DNA of 64,000 bases from Metallyticus violacea (lineage: Eukaryota; Arthropoda; Insecta; Mantodea; Metallyticidae): positions 1,060,001 through 1,124,000 of the forward strand of contig JAUJEO010000019.1 in the NCBI GenBank assembly GCA_030762175.1, in the 5' to 3' direction. The notes under the pieces are model-generated. The model searched no databases, was not told the origin of the DNA, and was given only the letters and a program-made list of their open reading frames with translations. Below are positions 53,331 to 63,172 of the stretch, piece by piece; position 1 is the stretch's first letter; each line of letters begins with the position of its first letter. Position numbers and translations under genes: made by a program.

Positions 53331-54259
53331 CCACTCTGGATGAAATTTGTACCACCACATATTTCTTTACTAGAGTTTCTTGTAAAAAGTATATACATGG
53401 AAAATCATAACTCTATCCTATTCATGTAAAACTTTGCAAGTATTGCCTCTATCAGTATCACACAGTTTGTTAGTATTGCAAAGAGGTAATTATAAAAATT
53501 GACCATAACATTAAAACAACCACTTTCTACAATTCCATAAATGTCTCCAAACTCTTGGGTAAAATGATTGCAAGAGAAGAGCTGCTTTATTAATTCAAGG
53601 CTACAAATAGTGCCTATTTCTCTAGTTGAATATTGCACAAACATAGGTTTTTGAACAGTCAACTTCAAAACAAATAGCTTTTTCTCATGGCATTATAAAT
53701 AGTTCTAAATGTTAAATATTTTATGCTAATAAAGAAAAAACTGCTAGTAGCTAATTAGTGACGCATCTAGTCCCACCTTAAGTGCATAGTTTTGTGTTTA
53801 TTATATTGTTAAGTATAGGAAATGAAGGATCCTTAATGGATTGATTCTACATTTTCTCCAACATATCAAACTGAGATTATAGTTCGGTGGTGTGACATCA
53901 TTTATGCAATTTTATAAATCAAGTTCATTTGCCTTTTTATTGGGTAAGGTTAGATCTTATTGCCAACTTCAACATTGCCAAGTTTGTACACGTTGAGCTT
54001 TTGAAGTGGTGTTTTGTGCTTTAAGAAACTGTTCTAAATAATGTGCTGTGACTACAAGTTCGTTCTTAAATATGTTGATGTTATCTTAAGGGGTTTAAGA
54101 GGAAATTTGTGTAGGAAATTGGTTTTAAAACAATTTATAGTATTTTGTTACAGCTTTTAGATGAGTTTATTGCTGATACTGAAAACTAAATTCTGTGAAA
54201 TTACAGAAACTTCTTTACAATTATGAATAAAGTTTAGGTTAACCTTGGAAAGTACTAGG
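53331..54259. other. intron 4 sequence, nothing recognised
   Basis: AT-rich DNA with no recognisable gene. Confidence 0.35.
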
Positions 54260-56230
54260 TCATTCAAAAATGATCGACACTAAATGTTTTTTCTTTACAG
54301 TAACCATTTATTGAAACAAATTTGATATAGATATATTAATTTCCTGCCAATGTCTATGCATCTTTGCCATCATTCCTGCAGTTTCCATATTTGTGCAGTA
54401 TACCATCTTTGGAAAGTTCCAAATGCCGTTCCTGGACATTCACTTAAAGCTCCTCAGCATGACCTTTTTATTAAATTGAATAGAACTTAGTCTCTGGGGG
54501 CTGATTTGATGAGTTTGGAGGATGAGACAGCACAATGTATCCTAGTGCATTCAGAGTGGCAGTGATCTGGCAGTTGCAATGTAGCCTACATTATCATGTT
54601 AGAAAAGCCCCATTTCCCATGGCGACATTGCTAAATGCATTGATGGAGTTGGTGCAGCGAATTGCAGTGTTGATCAATGTTGATGGTCATATTGGGGAGA
54701 GCCTATCCACTCCTGATCGCAGAATACAATAGCCATTTGCTTTTTAACCAATAGACGGCCCTGGCTTCTGGGATGAAGGCACCCAGCATGCTTCCATTCC
54801 ATGTGTACCTTTCTTTGTGCACATTCCTTGATTCTTAGTCATTTCACCTTTCTCTTCACCTGGCCACATCAGTATGATACACCAGCAAGCCTTGCTTGCC
54901 ATTGCTGAAAGCTGATTAACTGTTTGAGAAGCTGGTGTCACATTCATGATGGATAGCATGCTCTCGGTTTCTTCCTTCCCACACAGAAGGAAGACTCCAA
55001 AGGGATGGGATGTATGGATGTTTTAGCTCTTCATTGTAAATTGTTAGGTCCAGAGCCTCCTACATTGTGTATACCCAGTGGCCCAGGTAAAATATATAAA
55101 AAAAATTGTAATATTTTATAGAAAATTTTCTTTCCTTTGTAATATTAGATTGTGTGGAGGGGAAGTGTATTTTTTAAGCCATGCTTTGAATGTATTGTAA
55201 CCAAAAGACAGTATTTAAAGCCTTTTATACATTGTCAAACAGGGGATTTTATAGTATAATTGTACCCTAGTTTTTATTTTCCAGGAATTAGATTAATTGT
55301 TGTATAAAAATGTGACAAAGATTTGAGGTTTCAAAGTTTAATGTTTCAAGTGATTTATAACTATTTAAATGATGTATTGCTGAGCAATGCTTGCACTTTG
55401 CATGTTTTAAAGCTGATTTATGATTTATCACAATTTTGCTATTCAAAACAAATCTATTTTATATGTGCTTTACATATCCATTATTATTGCTCAGTAAACT
55501 AAACTAATTTTGTTACTGTTAGAAACTGAAACCATTCTTCTTCTCCTTTATTGCAAAGTTACCTTTCAATGACCATTTCCTAGGGTTTTCCCTCCAGCAC
55601 ACTTCCAAGGTTTAAAGTTGTCCATGTATCAATTGGAAGGAGTCAAAATCAGATTATTAAATTATACAACTGTGGGATTGTGCACATGGCATTACATTTC
55701 TTTTTCTGGAGTCTTTTGCCAAAACCATGACTCGTAAACTGTGACCAGACACTTAAAGAACTGCGCCGAACCCATGCTTTTACAGTTGCAAGCAACAATT
55801 GACATGTCTCCATATGTTGCTGTACAGTAATGAGAAAATAGGACATCCATTAGGCACAGGCATTCTTCATCTTCAAGTCCTAATGTATAATGGTGTGTAG
55901 GACTCTGTATGACAGACGTATTGTATTTTCTAGATCATTGAAAGTAATTTGCTAGTTCTCCATTAACAAGTTGGACACATGCTGGATATTGTCTGGTATT
56001 TCTGGATACCCACCTACTTTTTTCTTTTTCACACATTGCTTACAGTCTTTGAATTCTGATATTCAGTGAAACACAGTTCTGCGACTTGGTGCTGCTTCCC
56101 CACATATGGTTACTAACCTTGTATAGATATGAAGTAACCACCTCTTACTCCAAAGAAGCCACACTATCCACCATGACCATATTGCTTGTGTTATCTTAGT
56201 ATAAATCTGTTCACATAATTATGTGAAAGA
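54260..56230 (-). other. unassigned repeat, possibly a decayed DNA transposon
   Basis: The sequence is a little less AT-rich than its surroundings. On the minus strand near 54330-54400, LQEWQRCIDIGRKLIY-like residues (with a stop) resemble a mariner C-terminus (RWxKCIDxNGDY). The remaining stretch gives scattered short open frames without catalytic motifs. Edges are not defined. Confidence 0.25.
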
Positions 56231-56781
56231 ATTTTATTTACATTTATTTATCATTTTTCACAGTTCATATACATCCCTGTTTATAATTTGTAGTCTCATT
56301 CAGGTTTATTGAACAAAGCACTTACTACTGGTTGTAAATGTCTGGGAAATAGGTTAGGGTCAGATAATGGTGTGCATAGTGAATATAACTTTGTATCATT
56401 TTCTTACTTATTTGCATAAATTTGACATTTTAATGTGTCTTGGTTTTAGAAATTTTAATGTCTAGTAAAGAAAAAATGTTTCTCAAATAATGGTGTGTAT
56501 ATATTGCACATCCGGAAGAAGAAAATAATTATCCAACTCTGGAAGCCTCATTAGTCCACTTTGGCATAGGCCTTATTCACTAAACATTCCTTCTTAATTA
56601 CGCAGCAAATTAGCTGTGGTATATAGTTAAATTTGATGGGTACTTGTGTAAATCCCACATTACATTCATGGGAAATGTAGCAAACAAAAATAAATTTGTC
56701 CTACTTCGAATCCAGGATTACTGAGTGCCTGATGTTACATGGTTAACTTGGAAGAACATCTTTTTTTTTCTTAAGCTATAC
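56231..56781. other. intron 4 sequence, nothing recognised
   Basis: AT-rich DNA between the unassigned repeat and PLE A3. Confidence 0.35.
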
Positions 56782-56793
56782 AAGATATAATGA
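56782..56793 (+). repeat. TSD of PLE A3 (left), AAGATATAATGA
   Basis: A perfect 12-bp repeat of 59848-59859. Confidence 0.88.
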
Positions 56794-56867
56794 TTGATAT
56801 CATTGTATGATTCAGTTGAACTACACACTCTTAAAGCTTCACTTACTTTTCATAAATGTATGGAACC

Positions 56868-56904
56868 GGTTTCGAGAACATTTTGTTCCCATCTTCAGCC
56901 ATGC
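56868..56904 (-). ncRNA. hammerhead-like motif, PLE A3 left arm
   Basis: Minus strand: GCATGG/CCATAC with one mismatch, CTGAAGA, T, GGGAAC/GTTCTC, GAAA, ACCGGT. Nearly complete. Confidence 0.55.
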
Positions 56905-58595
56905 TAAAGTTCAACTGTCGGATCATTCGTTGAGCTGTGGGAATGTATATTCTGCTCTGGTGGCGGTGTGATAAACTTGTAGTTTATGTTTTCATCCCCG
57001 ACAATGTCGAAGTTCATTATGCTGTCTTTGTATTTGTAGATGTAGATTTTCTCCCAGGTTGCTAATTCCGTAGGTCCTTGTACTGATTTTAATAATTTTG
57101 TTTTATTTATTATGTCGTGATTTTGTGTCCAAAAATGATATGCTACTGCTGATTTCTCTATTTGCTTGTACTTTATGTTCCTGAAATGTTCCTTTAACCG
57201 TGTGCGTATGTTTCTCTTTGTTTTCCCTATGTAGATTTTTTCACATTCTGCACAGTTTATTTTGTAAATACCTGATTTTTCTTCTTGTGGAATACTGTCA
57301 TTAACATTATCTATCAGCAAATTTTGAACATTAAATCTATTAATCGGTGCCAACCTGATATTAAAATCTTTAAGAATATTCTGAAAATTTTTTGTGGCCC
57401 ATGGATGATATGTGAATTTTTTAAAAATAAGTTTACCTTTTTTTGCTGAAAGTGTTGTGGTTTCTTTGATATGTTTTTGTCTCTTGAATTTCTGCACCTT
57501 TTTATGTACTAGTTCTTTTTTAAAACCATTTTTAACTGCTGTTTCTTCTATTTGTTTGTATTCTTTAAAATATTCTTCTTTGCTAATTTGTAGGTTAACT
57601 AGCCGGTGTGTTAAACTGTTAATTACTGCATGTTTGTGTGCTGTAGGGTTTAAACTGTCAGCTTTGATGTGATTATCTGCATGTGTATTCTTTCTGTATA
57701 TTCCAAATTTAAGTTTTTCTTGGCATTTCATTATTTTAATATCCAAGAATGGCAGCATGTTATCTGTTTCTATTTCGTATGTAAATGAAATGTTTTTATC
57801 TTGAATATTTAGAAGTTTTAAGGCATCGTCAATGAGTTTTCTGTCAACTATGGCAAATATATCATCCGCATATCTGTACCATACCTTAAATATGAATGGA
57901 AACGCTGTGTTGATGTGTGTTTCAAATCTACTCATGAAGAGGTTAGCTAGAAATGGAGATAAGGGGCTGCCCATTGTAAGTCCTGCTTCTTGTTTATAAA
58001 ATTTTCCTTTGAAAGTGAAAAAGGCTTGGTTTATGCAAATTTCTGTCAGTTTGATGTATTCTTTAATGTGTATATCATTAATTCCACTTGTTTTTAGCCA
58101 ATCATGTAGATAAATCAGGAGTTTTTCTTTTGGTATGCTAGGAAACAGAGATTCTACATCGAAAGATATAAGAGTGTCAGAGGGGTGCAATTTTATGTCT
58201 TTAATTTTTTCTATTAACTGATATGAATTATTTATGCTCCTGGTTTGAAATTTTGGTAATGCCTTGAATCTATTAGCTAACCATTTTGCTAAATAGTAAG
58301 AGGGAGTATTGATGTTGTTAATGATGGGGCGCATACCATTTCCAGTCTTGTGAATTTTTGGTAAACCATATAACCTAGCTATTTTAGGGTTGCTCTGTTT
58401 TATTTTGAATATTGTTTCTTTTGGAATGACTGTACATGTTTTCAGAACCTCATTGATGGAATTAACACACCTTTTCAATGGGTCTGATGGGATCGGAACA
58501 TATTCTTTTTTATTTAATAAATTCTGCATTCTATTATTATAATCTTCTTTATCCAAAATTACTACTCTGTTTCCTTTGTCTGCTTTAGTATAAAC
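56904..58595 (-). CDS. PLE A3 RT-GIY-YIG protein, N-terminally truncated, open
   Basis: The frame is open from 58595; the first Met is at 58556 (550 residues). RT: LYGLPKIHKTGNGMRPIINN (62-81), motif A SFDVESLFPS (D133), motif B GLTMGSPLSPF (192 on), motif C YADD (229-232), MLPFLDIKI, YRKNTHADNHI. GIY-YIG nuclease: GIY at 429-431, CAEC, YIG at 442-444, then RLKEHFRN. It has no stop up to the natural C-terminus. Motif C is YADD, while the plus arm and A2 have YVDD; both are accepted in RTs. About the first 250 residues of a full-length PLE protein are missing through the inversion. Confidence 0.9.
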   Translation of the reverse strand, partial: VYTKADKGNRVVILDKEDYNNRMQNLLNKKEYVPIPSDPLKRCVNSINEVLKTCTVIPKETIFKIKQSNPKIARLYGLPKIHKTGNGMRPIINNINTPSYYLAKWLANRFKALPKFQTRSINNSYQLIEKIKDIKLHPSDTLISFDVESLFPSIPKEKLLIYLHDWLKTSGINDIHIKEYIKLTEICINQAFFTFKGKFYKQEAGLTMGSPLSPFLANLFMSRFETHINTAFPFIFKVWYRYADDIFAIVDRKLIDDALKLLNIQDKNISFTYEIETDNMLPFLDIKIMKCQEKLKFGIYRKNTHADNHIKADSLNPTAHKHAVINSLTHRLVNLQISKEEYFKEYKQIEETAVKNGFKKELVHKKVQKFKRQKHIKETTTLSAKKGKLIFKKFTYHPWATKNFQNILKDFNIRLAPINRFNVQNLLIDNVNDSIPQEEKSGIYKINCAECEKIYIGKTKRNIRTRLKEHFRNIKYKQIEKSAVAYHFWTQNHDIINKTKLLKSVQGPTELATWEKIYIYKYKDSIMNFDIVGDENINYKFITPPPEQNIHSHSSTNDPTVEL

Positions 58596-58596
58596 A

Positions 58597-59695
58597 GTTT
58601 ATAAACAACAAGCAGGACTTACAATGGGCAGCCCCTTATCTCCATTTCTAGCTAACCTCTTCATGAGTAGATTTGAAACACACATCAACACAGCGTTTCC
58701 ATTCATATTTAAGGTATGGTACAGGTATGTGGATGATATATTTGCCATAGTTAACAAAAAACTCATTGACGATGCTTTAAAACTTCTAAATATTCAAGAT
58801 AAAAACATTTCATTTACATACAAAATAGAAACAGATAACATGCTGCCATTCCTGGATATTAAAATAATGAAATGCCAAGAAAAACTTAAATTTGGAATAT
58901 ACAGAAAGAATACACATGCAGATAATCACATCAAAGCTGATAGTTTTAACCCTACAGCACACAAACATGCAGTAATTAACAGTTTAACACACCGGCTAGT
59001 TAACCTACAAATTAGCAAAGAAGAATATTTTAAAGAATACAAACAAATAGAAGAAACAGCAGTTAAAAATGGTTTTAAAAAAGAACTAGTATATAAAAAG
59101 GTGCAGAAATTCAAGAGACAAAAACATATCAAATAAACCACAACACTTTCAGCAAAAAAAGATAAACTTATTTTTAAAAAAATTCACATATCATCCATGG
59201 GCCACAAAAAAATTTCAGAATATTCTTAAAGATTTTAATATCAGGTTGGCACCGATTAATAGATTTAATGTTCAAAATTTGCTGATAGATAATGTTAATG
59301 ACAGTATTCCACAAGAAGAAAAATCAGGTATTTACAAAATAAACTGTGCAGAATGTGAAAAAATCTACATAGGGAAAACAAAGAGAAACATACGCACATG
59401 GTTAAAGGAACATTTCAGGAACATAAAGTACAAGCAAATAGAGAAATCAGCAGTAGCATATCATTTTTGGACACAAAATCACGACATAATAAATAAAACA
59501 AAATTATTAAAATCAGTACAAGGATCTACGGAATTAGTAACCTGGGAGAAAATCTACATCTACAAATACAAAGACAGCATAATGAACTTCGACATTGTCG
59601 GGGATGAAAACATAAACTACAAGTTTATCACACCGCCACCAGAGCAGAATATACATTCCCACAGCTCAACGAATGATCCGACAGTTGAACTTTAG
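58597..59695 (+). pseudogene. PLE A3 right-arm RT end and GIY-YIG
   Basis: Starts at RT motif B (KQQAGLTMGSPLSPF), then YVDDIFAIV and on to KHIK, where a stop lies at 59136. After a frame change the GIY-YIG part (59246-59695, 149 codons) runs to the natural stop. It differs from the minus arm by few residues. Confidence 0.85.
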
Positions 59696-59741
59696 TATGG
59701 CTGAAGATGGGAACAAAATATTCTCGAAACCGGTTCCATAC
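59695..59741 (+). ncRNA. hammerhead-like motif, PLE A3 right arm
   Basis: GTATGG/CCATAC perfect, CTGAAGA, T, GGGAAC/ATTCTC (the pair next to the loop is lost), GAAA, ACCGGT, predicted cut after 59735. Sense to RNF41, in intron 4. Confidence 0.6.
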
Positions 59742-59847
59742 ATTTTTGAAAAGTAAGTGAAGCTTTAAGAGTGTGTAGTTCAACTGAATCATACAATGAT
59801 ATCAATTAATATGATTGGCTTCACTGTGCAAGTTCCAATTTACATTT

Positions 59848-59859
59848 AAGATATAATGA
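59848..59859 (+). repeat. TSD of PLE A3 (right)
   Basis: Identical to 56782-56793. Confidence 0.88.
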
Positions 59860-60068
59860 GTTTTAATTTCATAAACGGATTCACTTTATTTCGTTTCCTT
59901 TAGTAGTTACATTAATTGAACTATTCTGCAGAAACTTTTAAATCCTCACTAATTGAACAAATATGGAAATGCACTGTTTGTAAGGTAACAGGTTAAATTT
60001 GTAATTATAAACCTTGTTTTTTAAGTGTTACTAGTAATAATGATTAAAGATATGGTACTCATCTGTAG

Positions 60069-60338
60069 GCAATGATTAAACGCACACTGTCTGAATCTGG
60101 ATGTCCACCGCATATTGTGGATGATCTAATGGAGAATGCGCATGAACGAAGGTGGCCACCTGGATTGTGTTCACTAGAAACACGTCAAAACAACAGGCGA
60201 CAGTATGAGAACTATGTATGCAAGAGGGTTCCTGGAAAGCAAGCTGTTGTAGTGCTGCATTGTGACAACAGCCACATGAGCGACGATATGATGATTGAAC
60301 CAGGCCTTGTCATGATCTTTGCTCATGGTATCGAATGA
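60069..60338 (+). CDS. RNF41: RNF41/Nrdp1 coding exon 5 and stop
   Basis: Acceptor ATCTGTAG ends at 60068; 89 codons and the TGA stop (residues 227-315). It encodes IKRTLSESGCPPHIVDDLME, NAHERRWPPGLCSLETRQ, a basic KRVPGKQAVVVL stretch and ends in PGLVMIFAHGIE. This is the USP8-interacting domain and the conserved C-terminus of the family. No intron interrupts it. Confidence 0.97.
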   Translation, partial: AMIKRTLSESGCPPHIVDDLMENAHERRWPPGLCSLETRQNNRRQYENYVCKRVPGKQAVVVLHCDNSHMSDDMMIEPGLVMIFAHGIE

Positions 60339-61234
60339 CATAAAAACATTACTGCTATAACTAAAGATCTGGACTAAAAAGACACCAAGCATGAGCTTCT
60401 GTAAGCAGACCTGTCATATAATTCGCATCACATATCTCTTTTTATTTCAAAATTTTTACTTTTTCCTTTTCTTCTTTTTGCACATACTAAAGAGTTTTAT
60501 AGTTATTTACCAACTTTTGTTTTTAAATAATGTAACATTATTGTTGTTCCATAGATTTGTGCAGGTGTCATATATTTAAAATGTGTGAATTTAGTGTTCT
60601 TACAAATTAAACTTTTCGATGAATTTTTAAAATTTAACTACCTTAAAATTTTAGCAGGTCTGATTATAGAGGCAGAAGTAATAAGCTTATTATTGCTTGA
60701 CAGTATTAACAAGATAAATAATGTCCCTTTTTATTTCCTGCATTGGACATTCATTTATTCAAACACCAGATATTCAGAAAAATAAATGAAAAAATCACTA
60801 CCAATCAAGAGTAGTACTTCTAAAAAAAGGAATAATTTGTTTAATCAAAACTTGCAGGGAACTTCAGTGAATAATAAAACATAAGTTGAAATCCGTAAAT
60901 TGGTAATATTGTGTTCACATTCAGTAAAAAAAAAAAATTGTTAATTCATGTCTTTTTGGGCTGAAATAAATGTAGCATTATGACAAAAACATGCACTGTG
61001 AATCCAGATAATGAAGTTCCATTTTTGTACCATAAGAATTTTCATTCTGTATAATTTCAAAGCAAAATTAATATTTAGTACATACTGTCAAGTCTTAATG
61101 AGTATTCAAATAATGAGGAATGGTGAGAATGTGAGGTCAATATTAAAATATAAATTTAACTTAAAACCCCAAGGTAAGTATAACAACATTTTTATATTGT
61201 AAACTAAATGGAAACAGTGAAATAGATTGATTAT
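60339..61234 (+). other. RNF41: RNF41 3' UTR and downstream region
   Basis: AT-rich DNA after the stop. AATAAA hexamers at 60781-60786 and about 60965-60970 are candidate polyadenylation signals; which is used cannot be told. I see no other gene. Confidence 0.45.
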
Positions 61235-62130
61235 ATACATAACGATATTAGGTGGCACTTTACTTCACTAACTGATTAATTTGCCACACCATATTTCCAG
61301 AGCTTTCGCTCTCATCTTCAACTGGGCACCAATTTTAATGTTGGCAGGTGACATTGTGATCTTTGGTTGTTCCAATATACAGTGAAACAAGATGCCCATT
61401 GACAAGGGGTCAAAATTCATAACATAAAATCATTGTATGGTCGAGTCAAACTGCACGTTCTTATTGGCTCCATGTGTTTAAATTTAGTACATGTTTAACA
61501 GATCATCATCAGCTAATGTCGATAATGATGGTGCTGACAATTGTCTGTGAAACATACTAAATTTAAACAAGTATTTGGAGCCAATAAGAATGGTAATTCT
61601 TATTGGCTTATAAGAATGTTAATCATAAAGTGATCTTAATTATATGATTACCTTCACTGTACAAATTCCATTAACATTTCAAGTTAATGATGCTTATTGT
61701 TTAAAATGAAAATCTTTTCCCATATTGCTAATTCCCTGGGATTGTTAGTAACTTTCAATAGTTCGATGTCTTTTTTAATGTAATGATTGCACGTCCAGAA
61801 ATGATCTGCAGCTTCTTATTGTTCTGCCTATATTTATCTGATCACATTCAGACAATTTATCTGATACCCTCCTGCTTTTTTGTTGGATGGGATAACATCC
61901 TTTATAATTCTGTTCAAAAGATTCCTGATGTTAAATTTAAAATTTATTTTGTGCAGCCAACATAATACCAAAGTTTTTAAAATTTTTTGTGAATGCACTG
62001 TTTGCCCAGGGATGGTATATGATTTTTTTAAAACTTATGTCCTCCTTTATCATGGAGAGAGTGGTGATGTTTTTGAAATGTTTGATCTTCTTGATACATC
62101 TCAGGCTTTCACAGCATGTGTTATAATTAA
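61235..62130 (-). mobile_element. decayed PLE (A/B group), 3' end and GIY-YIG
   Basis: Minus-strand fragments: HFKNITTLSMIKEDISFKK and HPWA (62090-62000), GIMLAAQNKF, then VIPSNKKAGGYQINC (GIY changed to GGY), AADHFWTCNHYIKKD and WEKIFILNNK (about 61690-61930). Terminus-like sequence follows toward 61240, with a damaged hammerhead-like core (TTGAAGA, GAGAGC/GCTCT, GAAAT) at 61285-61320. Interrupted by a short element at about 61425-61680. Confidence 0.6.
61425..61680. mobile_element. mini-PLE-like palindromic insert
   Basis: GTTCTTATTGGCTCCA...TTTAAATTTAGTACATGTTT is inverted at AAACATACTAAATTTAAAC...TGGAGCCAATAAGAA. An extension-like sequence follows only at the right (ACCTTCACTGTACAAATTCC). 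Non-coding, about 250 bp. No convincing TSD, probably because of age. Confidence 0.5.
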
Positions 62131-62876
62131 AATCTTCCAGGCTGTTTAGCTGTGTTCCATGGTTTAATATGCTACCATAGCTTTCACTAACTACTGCATT
62201 TGGCATCATCATTGGATGATGAACAACAACTGACTGCTCAAAAGACAACAGTGTTGATCTGTCTGTTTGGTTTTAGAAGGTTGATCAGTATTATATCAAT
62301 GTGAAGAGGAAGAGGGGATATTGTTTGTTTTTAAGAACCAGTTTCCTTGTGCTCCTTAGATGATATCCAACATCTGTTAAAATTGTTGGGATGTTGTTGC
62401 ACTTCCAATGCCTCCCTTCTGGCTAAATTGAAAAAGCCTTGTGCGTTTGGAACCAGCTCTATCTTATTAAAATGTATGCCATGGCATTCATTTATGACAT
62501 GCTCTGCTGCTGCATATTATTCAGGCTGATTAAGGCAAAGGTGTTGCTCATGTTCCTCCAATTGTTTTTTAATTGATGCTATGTACATTTTGCAACACTC
62601 ATATGGTATTTTATGAATTCCCATTGTGTCATAAGGGTCTTTTGCATTGCCAAGCATTTGCTTTAATTTTTAGTGTGAAAATAGGTTGTATGGCTTTTTT
62701 CATTAATATATGAGCAATATGCACAGTAATGTCTTCTATGTATGTTAGAAAAGCCTTGGGTTTGAGGGTTTTGGGTTTTTGTTTGAGTAGGTGTTAGTTG
62801 TCGTTTGCTTAGGACAGATTGCTCTATCTGACCTTCTTATTTACTAATGAACAGTTAAATCCATTGTTGAGGAGAG

Positions 62877-62888
62877 TATTAATGATGT
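62877..62888 (+). repeat. TSD of mini-PLE 2 (left), TATTAATGATGT
   Basis: A perfect 12-bp repeat of 63161-63172. Confidence 0.88.
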
Positions 62889-63160
62889 TCTTATTTTGAT
62901 TTAAAGTAAAACACTAATAAAAATCATGTCGTCACATTAAAACTCTTTTAAGTTTCACAAACACACTTATAAAAGTAATTTTGGTACATGTTTCGTGAGG
63001 TACATTCCTCACATTGTCAACCAAAACGACGACTTTTATAAGTGTGTTTGTGAAACTTAAAGAGAGTTTTAATGTGACGATATGATTTTTAGTGTTTTAC
63101 TTTAAATCAAAATAAGATTAACAAAAGTTTCACTGTGTGGATTCCGACATTCCGTAAACA
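62889..63160. mobile_element. mini-PLE 2: 272-bp non-coding palindromic element
   Basis: Left arm 62889-62978 and right arm about 63027-63117 are near-perfect inverted copies (ATTTTGATTTAAAGTAAAAC ... GTTTTACTTTAAATCAAAAT). The centre (62979-63026) is a hammerhead-like fold. The right end alone continues into an extension (63118-63160, with GTTTCACTGTGTGGATTCC). Both flanks are the 12-bp TSD inside the RT-endonuclease linker of a larger PLE. No coding sequence. Confidence 0.88.
62979..63026 (-). ncRNA. hammerhead-like motif of mini-PLE 2 with swapped 3-8 pair
   Basis: Minus strand: TTTTGG/CCAAAA helix I (6 bp, perfect), TTGACAA in place of CTGANGA, one extra T, helix II GTGAGG/CCTCAC (6 bp, perfect), GAAA, self-complementary ACATGT, then A and the predicted cut before CCAAAA. 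C3 and G8 are replaced by T and A, which could still pair. Confidence 0.5.
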
Positions 63161-63172
63161 TATTAATGATGT
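63161..63172 (+). repeat. TSD of mini-PLE 2 (right)
   Basis: Identical to 62877-62888. Confidence 0.88.

Larger units (their letters stand above)
56794..59847. mobile_element. Penelope-like element A3, head-to-head, largest A copy
   Basis: Minus arm 56794 to about 58595, plus arm about 58597-59847. The junction lies in ATAAACAGTTTATAAAC, a short palindrome-like microhomology. The right end carries the extension (59808-59847, ATGATTGGCTTCACTGTG); the left does not. Flanked by 12-bp TSDs. It ends about 220 bp before RNF41 exon 5. Confidence 0.92.
46805..60068 (+). other. RNF41: RNF41 intron 4
   Basis: An intron of about 13.3 kb (GTAATG donor, ATCTGTAG acceptor, phase 0). It contains a polypyrimidine microsatellite, a mini-PLE relic, mariner copy 3, the full SINE copy, LINE and transposon relics and PLE A3. 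Confidence 0.9.

Noticed and set aside
57412..57672. Small open frames with hydrophobic LICFCLLNFCTFLC sequence, repeated at 6103, 41498, 57412 and 58926
   Set aside because: They look like a conserved membrane protein because they recur, but all are antisense to the linker region of PLE A copies. The recurrence comes from the element.
4308..60338. RNF41 considered as a pseudogene because of transposon load
   Set aside because: All five exons keep frame, key residues and canonical splice sites; a retro-copy would lack introns.
62200..62260. A further hammerhead at the end of the C-like PLE
   Set aside because: CATCATTGGATGATG is present, but no GAAA with paired helices could be placed.
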